DNA from: Jatrophihabitans cynanchi
GTDB taxonomy: Bacteria; Actinomycetota; Actinomycetes; Mycobacteriales; Jatrophihabitantaceae
Length of the DNA stretch: 64,000 nt
Direction: 5' to 3'
Assembly: GCF_027247405.1 (NCBI RefSeq)
Contig: NZ_CP097463.1
Coordinates: forward strand, 4,216,001 to 4,280,000
Notes under the pieces: generated by a model
The model's input: the letters and a program-made list of their open reading frames with translations, nothing else
What the model was told of the DNA's origin: nothing
The model's database searches: none
Part shown: one piece after another, positions 40,582 through 50,368 of the stretch
Position numbering within the stretch: the first letter of the stretch is position 1
How the letters are laid out: every line of letters starts with the position of its first letter
Made by a program: the position numbers and the translations under genes

Positions 40582-42531
40582 GTGACGGCTAAGCGGACGG
40601 GGCGATCGCCGGCTGTCGTCGACCCGGTCGCGCGGTTGATGGTGGACGTGCCGCTGGCGCACCTGGACCGGCCGTTCGACTACGTGGTCCCGACCGAGCT
40701 GGCCGAGCAGGTCCGGGCCGGTTCGCGGGTGCGCGTCCGGTTCGCCGGCCGGCTGGTGGACGCGTTCGTGCTCGAGCGGACAGCGGCGAGCGAGCACGAG
40801 GGGCGGCTGGCCTTCGTGGAGCGGGCCGTCGGCGAGCCGGTGCTCACCCCGCAGACGGCCGCGCTGTTCCGCGCGGTCGCGGACCGGTGGGCCGGCAACT
40901 TCGTCGACGTCGTGCGGCTCGGGGTGCCGTCCCGCCACGCCGCCGCCGAGGCACGTGGGTCCGAGCCGGCCGGAGCCGTCGAACCGGGTGAGCGGGCCGG
41001 CTTCGCGCGGTACCGCGCCGGCGGGTCGTTCCTCGCCGCGGTCGCTGACGGACGGCCGGCGCGGGCCGTGTGGTCCGCGCTGGCGGGGGAGGACTGGCCG
41101 CATCGGCTGGCCGAGGCCGCCCGGGTCGCCCTCTCCGCCGGGCGTGGCGCCCTGATCGTGGTCCCGGACGCCCGTGACCTTGCCCGGCTCGACCTCGCCT
41201 TCACGGATGTCCTCGGCGATGGCCGGCACGTGGCGCTCTCGGCCGAGCTGGGGCCGTCCGAGCGGTACCGGCGCTGGCTGGCCGCGCGTCGCGGCGCCGT
41301 GCGCGCGGTGATCGGCACGCGCGCAGCGGCGTATGCGCCGGTCGCCGACCTCGGGCTGATCGCCATCTGGGACGACGGCGACGACCTGTATGACGAGCCG
41401 CGGGCACCGTACGCCCACACCCGCGACGTCCTCGTGCTGCGCTCTGCCCAGGCCCGTTGCGCCCTGCTGCTAGGCGCGTTCGCGCGCACCGCCGAGGCAC
41501 AACTGCTGCTGGAGTCCGGGTGGGCGCACGAGATCGTGGCCGACCGGGCCGCCGTGCGCGCCGCGGCGCCGCGCGTGCAGGCGACCGGCGACGACGTCGA
41601 GCTGGCCCGGGACCCTGCCGCCGCGGCGGCCCGGTTGCCTTCGCTGGCCTGGCGTGCCGCCCATGACGCGCTCGCCGCCGGCCATCCGGTGCTCGTCCAG
41701 GTTCCCCGCGGCGGTTACGTGCCCGCGCTGGCGTGTGTGCGTGACCGCACGCCTGCCCGCTGCGGCACCTGCTCGGGACCGCTCGCGGCGCCGTCTCGCG
41801 ACGCCCGGGCGCAGTGCCGGTGGTGTGGCCGTCCCGCGCCGGACTGGGCCTGCCCCACCTGCGGCGGCCGCCGGATGCGGGCCATGGTCGTCGGGTCCGG
41901 CCGGACCGCCGAGGAGCTGGGCCGCGCCTTCACCGGTGTCCCGGTGCGCACCAGCGGTGGCGACCGGGTGCTCGCCGAGGTGCCGGCGCAGCCGGCTTTG
42001 GTCGTCGCGACGCCGGGCGCCGAGCCGTTCGCCGCGGGCGGGTACGGTGCCGCGCTGCTGCTGGACGGCTGGGCGCTGCTCTCGCGTGCCGACCTGCGGG
42101 CGGCTGAGGAGACGCTGCGCCGCTGGCTGAACGCGGCGACGCTCGTGCGCAGCGGTGGTCAGGTGGTCGTCGGTGCGGACGCCGCGGTGTCCACCGTCCA
42201 GGCGCTCGTGCGCTGGGACCCGGCGGGCGCGGCGTCCCGCGAGCTGGCCGACCGGATCGAGCTGGGGTTCGCACCGGCCACCCGGATGGCTGCGGTCACC
42301 GGTCCGGCCGGGGCGGTGCACGAACTGCTGGACGCCGCCGCGCTGCCCACCGGGGCGCAGGTGATCGGGCCGACCCCGGCCCGCGGGGAGGACGAGCGGA
42401 TGCTGATCCGGGTGCCGCGCCCCGACGGGGCCGCGCTCGCGGTCGCGCTGAAGGCTGCGGCGGCCACCCGGTCGGCGCGCAAGGCCGCTGACCCGGTCAA
42501 GATCGTGCTGGACCCGTACCAGCTGTTCTGA
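40582..42531 (+). CDS. priA: Primosomal protein N' (PriA), helicase-deficient actinobacterial form
   Basis: A 649-residue protein with the N-terminal 3'BD domain of PriA (VARLMVDVPLAHLDRPFDYV) and the paired zinc-binding Cys clusters of the family (RCGTCSGPL, CRWCGRPAPDWACPTCGG). The helicase core is degenerate: no Walker A GxTGSGKT and no DEAH/DEEH box are found. Loss of these motifs is a known feature of actinobacterial PriA, which is shorter than the ~730-residue E. coli enzyme. It probably retains a DNA-binding, restart-scaffold role. Its place after metK is conserved. Confidence 0.88.
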   Translation: MTAKRTGRSPAVVDPVARLMVDVPLAHLDRPFDYVVPTELAEQVRAGSRVRVRFAGRLVDAFVLERTAASEHEGRLAFVERAVGEPVLTPQTAALFRAVADRWAGNFVDVVRLGVPSRHAAAEARGSEPAGAVEPGERAGFARYRAGGSFLAAVADGRPARAVWSALAGEDWPHRLAEAARVALSAGRGALIVVPDARDLARLDLAFTDVLGDGRHVALSAELGPSERYRRWLAARRGAVRAVIGTRAAAYAPVADLGLIAIWDDGDDLYDEPRAPYAHTRDVLVLRSAQARCALLLGAFARTAEAQLLLESGWAHEIVADRAAVRAAAPRVQATGDDVELARDPAAAAARLPSLAWRAAHDALAAGHPVLVQVPRGGYVPALACVRDRTPARCGTCSGPLAAPSRDARAQCRWCGRPAPDWACPTCGGRRMRAMVVGSGRTAEELGRAFTGVPVRTSGGDRVLAEVPAQPALVVATPGAEPFAAGGYGAALLLDGWALLSRADLRAAEETLRRWLNAATLVRSGGQVVVGADAAVSTVQALVRWDPAGAASRELADRIELGFAPATRMAAVTGPAGAVHELLDAAALPTGAQVIGPTPARGEDERMLIRVPRPDGAALAVALKAAAATRSARKAADPVKIVLDPYQLF

Positions 42532-42572
42532 CAGCCGCACCTGGGAGCATCCAGTGAAGCTGCCGTCGGTAA

Positions 42573-44806
<2,234 letters not shown>

Positions 44807-44963
44807 TCGGCCCAACCTCCTGCTGGTAGCGCGGCGCCTCGCCGCGATGTGAACAGGCACGGAGGTGGGACGCGCCGGGTTCAGCCGAACATGCGGCTGG
44901 AGCGGCGCCGATGGAACCGCGACCAACCGATGCCGGCACCGAGGACCGCCTCCGCGGGCCACG

Positions 44964-45526
44964 TCAGAACGGTGGTGGTTGGTCGTTGGGGTCGGGTCCG
45001 GTCTGCTTCGGTGGTTCGGGTTCGGGGACGGGTAGTTCGGGTGGTCGGTAGTGGTAGTGGTGTCGGGTTGCCGAGGTCCAGTGGTAGGTGCCGTCGGGGG
45101 TGCGGGTGAGGGTCCAGCGGGCGTGGTGTTTGAGGTCGTGGTGCCTTTTGCAGAGGGGTTCGAGGTTGGTCACGCTGGTGGGGCCGTCGGGCCAGGGTGT
45201 GCGGTGATCCAGTTGGCAGGTGTGGGCTCTGCGTCGGCAGCCGGGCATGACGCAGTGTTGGTCGCGGGTGATGACGTGCCGGGTGATGGTGGTGGTGGGT
45301 TGGTAGCGGTGGGTGATCAGGCTGCTGTCGATCCCGGGCCGGTTCGGGGTGCCGGGTGCGTGCTGGCAGGTCTGGTCGAGGAGGTGTCCGGTCTGGTCGA
45401 CGGGCCAGTAGTGGCGCTGGGCGCCGGGTTGGGTGGCGAGGCGCCGGGCGATGTCGGCGGGGACGGGTTCGCCGTTGAGGTAGCCGGGTTGGTTGTCGGT
45501 CCCGGCCAGGGTGCTGGCGGCGAGGG
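44964..45526 (-). pseudogene. DUF222/HNH endonuclease (13E12 type), C-terminal fragment
   Basis: This is the 3' part of a gene split by the IS3-family element at 45527-50368. It encodes the end of DUF222 (LAASTLAGTDNQPGYLNGEP, WPVDQTGHLLDQ) and an intact HNH nuclease domain: HCVMPGCRRRAHTCQLDHRT, then TSVTNLEPLCKRHHDLKH with the Cys pairs, His-Asn-His residues and a charged Pro-rich tail. Rejoining it to 50372-51239 restores a continuous 476-residue frame (VNVTL joined to AASTLAG). On its own it has no start or promoter; the open frame only extends into the IS by chance. Confidence 0.9.
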
Positions 45527-45579
45527 TGAACCGGTACGGGTTTGATGCCGCTTCCTTGTGAGTCAGGAAGGATGGCGAC

Positions 45580-45891
45580 ATGCCCAAGAAGATCGATCCC
45601 GCTGTGAAGGAGCGGGCTGTGCGTCGGGTGCTGGAGCATCGCGCTGAGTACCCGAACCTGACCGCTGCCTCAGCGGCGGTGGCCAAGCAGGAGCGGCTGG
45701 GCACCGAGACGGTGCGCCGGTGGGTGCTGCAGGCCGATGTCGATGCCGGCGCCCGGCCGGGGACCACCTCGGTCGAGCACGCGGAGATCAAGAAGCTCAA
45801 GGCCGAGAACGCCCGGCTGCGGGAAGATGTCGCGATCTTGAAAGCGGCGACGACTTTCTTCGTGGGGGAACTCGACCCCCGCAACCGATGA
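45580..45891 (+). CDS. IS3-family transposase OrfA
   Basis: A 103-residue protein with an N-terminal helix-turn-helix (DPAVKERAVRRVLEHRAEYP through TETVRRWVLQ) that binds the IS ends and a C-terminal leucine-zipper helix (EIKKLKAENARLREDVAILK), the standard OrfA plan. Its TGA (45889-45891) overlaps the ATG of orfB by 4 bases. orfB lies in the -1 frame, as expected for programmed frameshifting or coupled translation; the slip site is not obvious, though a CTTTCTTC or G-run just upstream is possible. Confidence 0.92.
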   Translation: MPKKIDPAVKERAVRRVLEHRAEYPNLTAASAAVAKQERLGTETVRRWVLQADVDAGARPGTTSVEHAEIKKLKAENARLREDVAILKAATTFFVGELDPRNR

Positions 45892-46532
45892 TCATGGGGT
45901 TCATCGACCAGATGCGCGTCGAGGGCCACGCGGTCGAGTCGACCTGCCGGGTGCTGCGTGAGCAGGGCTGCCAGGTCGCCGCGCGGACCTACCGGTCGTG
46001 GCGCACCAGCGCGCCGGCGGCGCGCACGGTCAGCGACGCGCAGCTGATTGATGAGATCACGACGCTGTGCTGGGCGCGTGACGAGCACGGCGTGCTGCGC
46101 ATGACCCCGGAGGGTCTGTACGGGCGGCGCAAGCTGACCGCGGCGCTGCGTCGGCGCGGTCTCGTCGTCGCCGAGTGTACGGTGGCGCGGGCGATGAAAA
46201 CCTTGCAGCATCAGGGGATTCGCCGCGCCAAGGGCGTGCGCACCACGATCCGGGCCAAGGACGGCCGGCGTGCCGGTGATTTGCTCGACCGGGACTTCAC
46301 CGCGACCGCGCCGAACGAGAAGTGGGTCACCGACTTCACTTACGTGCGCACCTGGGCCGGGTTCGTCTACGTGGCCTTCATCGTCGACGTCTTCGCCCAA
46401 CGCATCGTCGCCTGGCACGCCGCCACGACCAAGGCCGTAGAGCTGGTCATGACGCCGCTGCGCATCGCGCTGTGGCAACGCGACCGCGAAGGTCACCAGC
46501 CCGAGCCCGGCCGGCTGATCCATCACAGCGAT
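45888..46532 (+). pseudogene. IS3 transposase OrfB, 5' fragment (rve domain, first two Asp)
   Basis: Residues 1-215 of the DDE transposase. It includes the HTH_21-like region (GFIDQMRVEGHAVESTCRVL; YGRRKLTAALRRRG) and the start of the integrase core. The first catalytic Asp is D149 in EKWVTDFTYV. The second is D215 in IHHSD, the very last intact codon. The RIT element begins at the next base. Translation would run on into its terminal repeat and stop at 46595, giving a truncated 235-residue product with no catalytic Glu. Confidence 0.92.
46526..46532 (+). repeat. Left copy of the RIT flanking repeat CAGCGAT
   Basis: CAGCGAT at 46526-46532 recurs at 50014-50020 directly beyond the other end of the element. 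Removing the element and one copy restores the reading frame ...HHSDAGTQYT of the IS3 transposase, which proves the boundaries. It is a 7-bp target duplication or the crossover core of the tyrosine recombinases. Confidence 0.9.
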
Positions 46533-46614
46533 TATGCCGAGGTCTGCGTTATGCCGAAGGTCGGCGGGATCCCCTTTGCTGGCAGGGCTGCGTGACTGAT
46601 TCCTCGGCTTAACG
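46533..46614 (+). repeat. RIT left 82-bp inverted repeat
   Basis: Matches the reverse complement of 49905-49986 at 78 of 82 positions. It begins TATGCCGAGG and contains a second TATGCCGA at 46550-46557, a 17-base spacing that suggests recombinase binding sites. It ends shortly before the stop of the third recombinase gene. Confidence 0.92.
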
Positions 46615-46623
46615 ATCCGGCGG

Positions 46624-47667
46624 TTAGCGGAGGCTGTAGAGGGCCTGCAGTCGCTCCTTCGTGAGTCGGCGCGCCTGGGGTGTCGTGACGGCTGGGGTGG
46701 CGGCATCGACGGCTTTGCGCATCATGTCGACGGTGGCGAAGGCGTAGAACGCCGAGGTGGTCGACATGTTCTCGTGGCCGAGGAGTCGCATGATGATCGG
46801 CAGCGCGATGCCCTGCTGGTAGAGGTCCATCGCTTTGGTCTTGCGCAGCATGTGGCAGTGGATGTCTTCGGGAATCGAGGGACATCTTCGGCGTGCGGTT
46901 GTGGCGGCGCGTTTGAGCACTGCGGCGACGGTGTCGGTCGACAGCGCGGTCGGTGCCCCGTTGTGCAAGCTGTAGAACACCGGGCGGGTCGTTTCGGTTC
47001 GGGCGATGCCGGGGTGGAACTCGGCGAGGTAGACGTCCAGGTGTTCGATCGTCTTCGCGGTGAGCGGGACGACGCGGGTCTTGTCACCTTTGCCGGTGAG
47101 GACCACATGGCCGGGCCGGTGCAGGTGCAGGTCGGCCAGCGTCATGGCGGTGAGCTCACCGACGCGGGCGGCGGTGTCGTAGAGCAGGATCAGCAGCATC
47201 CGGTTCCGCCGCGATTTCGGGGTGCGGCCGGTGAATGCGGCGAGCACCGCGCTCGTCTCGGGTTCGGTGAGGTACTCGATCGGTTCCCTCGCCGCGGTGG
47301 GTGCGCGCAGCGTCTTGGCTTGCTGGCTGACCGTGACGAGGGTGAGGTCTTCGGCCGCGCAGTAGGCCAGGAACGCTTTGACGGCGGTGAGCCGCAGGCC
47401 GATCGTCCGTGGCGCGTAGTGCTGCTGCCCGCCCATCCAGGCGAGCCATCCTTTCAAGTGCTGCCGGTCGAGATGGTCGAAGCTGACGTGTGCGCGGGCG
47501 ACGTGGTGCTGTTCGGCGAGGTAGCGCAGGAGGCATTCCAGGCTGATCCGGTAGGCCTCGACCGTGTTCGCCGAGCGGTGCGCCATCGTCGGCAGGTAGA
47601 CGTGCAGGTAGTCGCGGGCGTAGCGGTAGAAGTCCGGTTCGCGGGTCGCTCGGTCATGCTTGGTCAT
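46624..47667 (-). CDS. ritC: RIT tyrosine recombinase, third gene
   Basis: A 347-residue integrase-like recombinase. The N-terminal SAM-like core-binding domain (about 10-110) contains MAHRSANTVEAYRISLECL. The C-terminal catalytic domain has R168 (TAARVGELTAM), K193 (TGKGDKTRVVPL), the HxxR motif H272-M-L-R275, H298 in LLGHENMSTTS and nucleophile Y308. Of the three it keeps the most canonical active site. ATG 47667 overlaps the second gene by 14 bases and follows GGAGGT at long spacing; the frame is open to 48027. It should act with the other two as a fixed set. Confidence 0.9.
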   Translation of the reverse strand: MTKHDRATREPDFYRYARDYLHVYLPTMAHRSANTVEAYRISLECLLRYLAEQHHVARAHVSFDHLDRQHLKGWLAWMGGQQHYAPRTIGLRLTAVKAFLAYCAAEDLTLVTVSQQAKTLRAPTAAREPIEYLTEPETSAVLAAFTGRTPKSRRNRMLLILLYDTAARVGELTAMTLADLHLHRPGHVVLTGKGDKTRVVPLTAKTIEHLDVYLAEFHPGIARTETTRPVFYSLHNGAPTALSTDTVAAVLKRAATTARRRCPSIPEDIHCHMLRKTKAMDLYQQGIALPIIMRLLGHENMSTTSAFYAFATVDMMRKAVDAATPAVTTPQARRLTKERLQALYSLR

Positions 47668-48640
47668 CGAATCCGACCTCCGGCAGCAGCGACTGGCCTG
47701 CGGTGGTGAGTCCGTCGTAGGCGTGCAGGAACTCCGGCGAGGTGTGGATGTAGTAGAACGTCGACTCGATGCTGGCGTGGCCCATGTAGCGGGCCAGGTA
47801 GGGAAGCATCGCCATGACGTCCTTGCCCTGCGCCATCCAGCGATCGACGTTGGCGTAGGCGAAGTGATGCCGGAAGGCGTAGGGCGTGGGCTGCACCCCG
47901 CCGCTCGGCCGTGAAAGAGCGGCCTGGTGCCAGATACGCCGGAAGATCTCATCGATGGTCGCGCCTGTGACCTCGTTGCCGGTCCTCGAGATGAAGAAGG
48001 TGGCCCGTGACGGTCCGAAATGCGCACGCGTGATGCGGTCGCACTTGGCCAGAACCCTCGTGACGTCGGCAGTGAGCGGGAGCCTTCGCGACCGGTTGCC
48101 CTTGGAGTCGACCACGTCGAGGGTCCTGTCGCGCAGGTGCACGTGCTCGGGGCGTAGCCGCCGGGTCTCCCCGGTCCGCAGCCCGCAACAGTGCATCAAC
48201 GTGAAGAACGCGACCGACTGCCACCGCCACGGCGACGCCGCCCGCACCGCCGCCGCAGTAGCGAAGAACGCCTCGATCTCCGCCTCGCCGAGCAAGTAGG
48301 GGTGCGTGGGCAGGCGTTGAGCCTTCCACCGGTCCGACAAGACGTAGGCGTCACACTGCCCGTGGGCCTGCAGCCAGCGGCCGACATCGCGGATGTAGGA
48401 CATCCAGGACCGGTAGGGGCCCGTGCGGGCCAGACGCTCGCTGACCCATCCCTCGACCGTGTCGCGGTCGAACACCGTCCGGTCGTGAGAGGTGCAGTAG
48501 GCGTCGAACTGCCTCAGGTACCAGACCCTGGAGGCGCCGTAGAACCCCATCTGCTCCTTGAACGCGAGGTAGGCGGCAAGGTGCGGTGCGAACGCGCTGG
48601 TGAAGTCATGGCCGTTCGCGGCCAGCGCCTTCGTGCTCAT
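47654..48640 (-). CDS. ritB: RIT tyrosine recombinase, second gene
   Basis: A 328-residue tyrosine recombinase. The N-terminal core-binding domain includes HLAAYLAFKEQMGFYGASR. Catalytic residues are R155 (CCGLRTGETRRL), K180 (DSKGNRSRRLPL), R257 in YAFRHHFAYAN, H288 in YMGHASIEST and nucleophile Y297. The usual first His of the HxxR motif is Tyr (Y254). It starts at ATG 48640, 4 bases inside the stop of the first gene, and overlaps the third by 14 bases, so the trio is one translationally coupled unit. Confidence 0.9.
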   Translation of the reverse strand: MSTKALAANGHDFTSAFAPHLAAYLAFKEQMGFYGASRVWYLRQFDAYCTSHDRTVFDRDTVEGWVSERLARTGPYRSWMSYIRDVGRWLQAHGQCDAYVLSDRWKAQRLPTHPYLLGEAEIEAFFATAAAVRAASPWRWQSVAFFTLMHCCGLRTGETRRLRPEHVHLRDRTLDVVDSKGNRSRRLPLTADVTRVLAKCDRITRAHFGPSRATFFISRTGNEVTGATIDEIFRRIWHQAALSRPSGGVQPTPYAFRHHFAYANVDRWMAQGKDVMAMLPYLARYMGHASIESTFYYIHTSPEFLHAYDGLTTAGQSLLPEVGFDDQA

Positions 48641-49842
48641 GGCCGCGCGCCGGCGGGGACGTCGAGGACGCAGTCGAGCAGGCGCACGACATCGACGCTC
48701 AGATACAGGTCAGTCGATTTCGGCCGCGCGTGGCCGAGCACGGCCGCGATGGTCGGCAACGGCACCGACGCCCTCAGCAGCCGTGTCGCGGCGTTGTGCC
48801 GCAACAGACGCGTGCTGCCCAGCACGTCCGCGACGCCGGCCCGACGGAACACCGTGGTGATCACCCGGTGGACCGTGGCGTGGTCGGCCAGCCGCGTGTG
48901 CGGGGCCACCGAACGCACGAACAGATGCTCGTCCGGCGAGTCTGGCCGCTGGTCAAGGACGTACTCGGCAAGCCGGTCGACTACCAGATCGGTCAGCGGC
49001 ACTGTCAGCGGGTTGTGGGTCTTCTGCTGCACGAGGCTCGCGGTCCGTGCCCGCCAGTCGATGTCGTCACGAAGCAGACTGATGATGTCGCATGCGCGCA
49101 GCCCCGTCGTGACCGCAAGCAGCGTGATGGCAGCATCCCGTGCCGGTATAGCCGGCGTTGCGCATGCCTGCACGATCAGGCGCTGCGCCTCGTCCGGCAG
49201 CGCCGGCACGATCCGGTGAGAGCGCTTGAGGCCAGCCAACCCGAGCGCGTCGACCAGGTCGCTGCGGCCGGTGAACTTCAAGAACGGGCGGAAGTTCGAC
49301 ACGACCCAGAACAGCGACGACGTCTTCCACGTAGCCGTCAACGAGTTCAGGTAGCTCAGCACGCTCGCCCCGTCGGCGTCACGGAGACGGCGGATCCCGC
49401 CTGCCTCCAGGAACACCAGGTAATCGCGAGCGACCCGGCCGTAGGCATCCCGGGTCGCGGACGCGAGAGCCCGGTCAGCCATGTCGGCCTCCCACGCGCC
49501 AACAAGCCGGACGAACTCCCGCGAGACAGGACGGGGCCCGCCCCCGCCACGGGTGCAGCAAGCCAACTCGACCCGGCCCGTGGTGACGTAGGAGTTGAAC
49601 ACGCGGACCAGCCGTCCGTAGTCGAACCGGCGCTGCACGCTGAACCTGCCCGTCCGCGGGCTGATCGTCATCGCCGCGAACTCCGCACCCAGCGCCGGTG
49701 TGTACTTGCCGCCCCGCCCGTCGGCGAGTTGCGTCAACGCCCTGATCGACTTCTCGTAGTTGCCGATCGTTGACTCCATATAGCCGGCCGCGCGCAGCTC
49801 CGCGACAACAACCGACCCGATCCCCGTGACCGTCATGTCCAT
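48637..49842 (-). CDS. ritA: RIT tyrosine recombinase, first gene
   Basis: A 401-residue tyrosine recombinase. The N-terminal ~210 residues form an extended DNA-binding region (ELRAAGYMESTIGNYEKSIR; SATRDAYGRVARDYLVFLE). The catalytic domain has R249 (TTGLRACDIISLL), K274 (QQKTHNPLTVPL), R348 in RLLRHNAATRLL, H371 in VLGHARPKSTDLY and nucleophile Y380. The first His of HxxR is Arg (R345). ATG 49842 follows a strong GGAGGAGG site and is preferred to the upstream start at 49890. It leads the three-gene unit; its promoter must lie in the right terminal repeat or the ~60 bases after it. Confidence 0.9.
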   Translation of the reverse strand: MDMTVTGIGSVVVAELRAAGYMESTIGNYEKSIRALTQLADGRGGKYTPALGAEFAAMTISPRTGRFSVQRRFDYGRLVRVFNSYVTTGRVELACCTRGGGGPRPVSREFVRLVGAWEADMADRALASATRDAYGRVARDYLVFLEAGGIRRLRDADGASVLSYLNSLTATWKTSSLFWVVSNFRPFLKFTGRSDLVDALGLAGLKRSHRIVPALPDEAQRLIVQACATPAIPARDAAITLLAVTTGLRACDIISLLRDDIDWRARTASLVQQKTHNPLTVPLTDLVVDRLAEYVLDQRPDSPDEHLFVRSVAPHTRLADHATVHRVITTVFRRAGVADVLGSTRLLRHNAATRLLRASVPLPTIAAVLGHARPKSTDLYLSVDVVRLLDCVLDVPAGARP

Positions 49843-49904
49843 GGCCGTCTCCTCCTCCGCATCGCGAATGGACACGGCGGACGCTGCCACCGAACAGGCC
49901 CAAA

Positions 49905-49986
49905 CGTTAGCCCGAGGAATCAGTCACGCAGCCCTGCCAGCAAAGGGGATCCCGCCGATCCTCGGCATAACGCAGACCTCGGCATA
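49905..49986 (-). repeat. RIT right 82-bp inverted repeat
   Basis: Inverted copy of 46533-46614 with four differences. It lies 62 bases upstream of the first recombinase start, so binding of the recombinases here could also regulate their own expression. Unlike the left copy it is not terminal: 27 further bases, including a palindrome, separate it from the flanking CAGCGAT. Confidence 0.92.
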
Positions 49987-49993
49987 ATCGGCG

Positions 49994-50013
49994 CTAAGCC
50001 GAATTCGGCTTAG
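49994..50013. repeat. Perfect 20-bp palindrome at the right end of the RIT element
   Basis: CTAAGCCGAATTCGGCTTAG is its own reverse complement. Each arm (CTAAGCCGAA) resembles the TTATGCCGA motif repeated in the terminal repeats, so it may be a paired recombinase site. It abuts the flanking CAGCGAT at 50014-50020. No counterpart is found at the left end. Confidence 0.85.
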
Positions 50014-50020
50014 CAGCGAT

Positions 50021-50341
50021 GCCGGCACGCAGTACACCTCCATCACGCTGACCGAGCACCTGGCGCTCGAAGACATCCGGCCCTCGATCGGGTCGGTCGG
50101 CGACGCCTACGACAACGCGCTGATGGAGACGATCAACGGCCTGTACAAGACCGAGTGCATCCGCACCACGATCTTCCACGACGGGCCCTACAAGACCGTC
50201 TCCGACGTGGAGTTCGCGACCGCCGGCTGGGTCGACTGGTACAACAACCGGCGCCTGCACAGCTCGCTCAACATGATCACGCCGGTCGAGTACGAGCACG
50301 CCCACTACGCTGCCCTCAACCCCGTCGGCAGCACAGCATGA
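50021..50341 (+). pseudogene. IS3 transposase OrfB, 3' fragment (catalytic Glu and C-terminus)
   Basis: The remaining 106 residues of the IS3 transposase, in frame with the 5' fragment once the RIT element and one CAGCGAT are removed (321 residues in total). It begins AGTQYTSITLTEHLALED and contains the catalytic Glu in DNALMETINGLYKTE. That Glu would be residue 251, exactly 35 residues after D215, giving the DD(35)E spacing. GWVDWYNNRRLHSSLNMITP is the usual C-terminal motif. It has no start of its own. Confidence 0.93.
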
Positions 50342-50368
50342 AGACGGCAGAGAACCCGTGCCGGTTCA

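Larger units (their letters stand above)
46533..50013 (-). mobile_element. Recombinase-in-trio (RIT) element
   Basis: A 3,481-bp element with three overlapping tyrosine recombinase genes on the minus strand and no cargo, the organisation named RIT (recombinase in trio). The ends are 82-bp inverted repeats (46533-46614 and 49905-49986, 78 of 82 matching). The right end additionally carries a 20-bp perfect palindrome. The flanks share CAGCGAT. It is inserted in the conserved HHSDAGTQYT motif of an IS3 transposase. All three genes look intact, so the element may be active. Confidence 0.9.
45527..50368 (+). mobile_element. IS3-family insertion sequence, itself interrupted by a RIT element
   Basis: The ends are imperfect terminal inverted repeats: both begin TGAACCGG, then C or T, then ACGGGTT, and share TGCCG a few bases further in. 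A 3-bp target duplication GGG flanks it (45524-45526 and 50369-50371); 3-4 bp is typical of IS3. It carries orfA and a split orfB encoding a DD(35)E transposase. Without the RIT element (3,481 bp plus one 7-bp repeat) the IS would be about 1,354 bp. It lies in the DUF222/HNH gene, antiparallel to it. With orfB broken it cannot move by itself but could be mobilised in trans. Confidence 0.92.

Noticed and set aside
44964-46706. A single 580-residue HNH protein running from 46706 to 44964
   Set aside because: Its first two thirds are antisense to the IS3 and RIT sequence. Only the part below 45527 is genuine HNH-gene sequence, as shown by the rejoined frame with 50372-51239.
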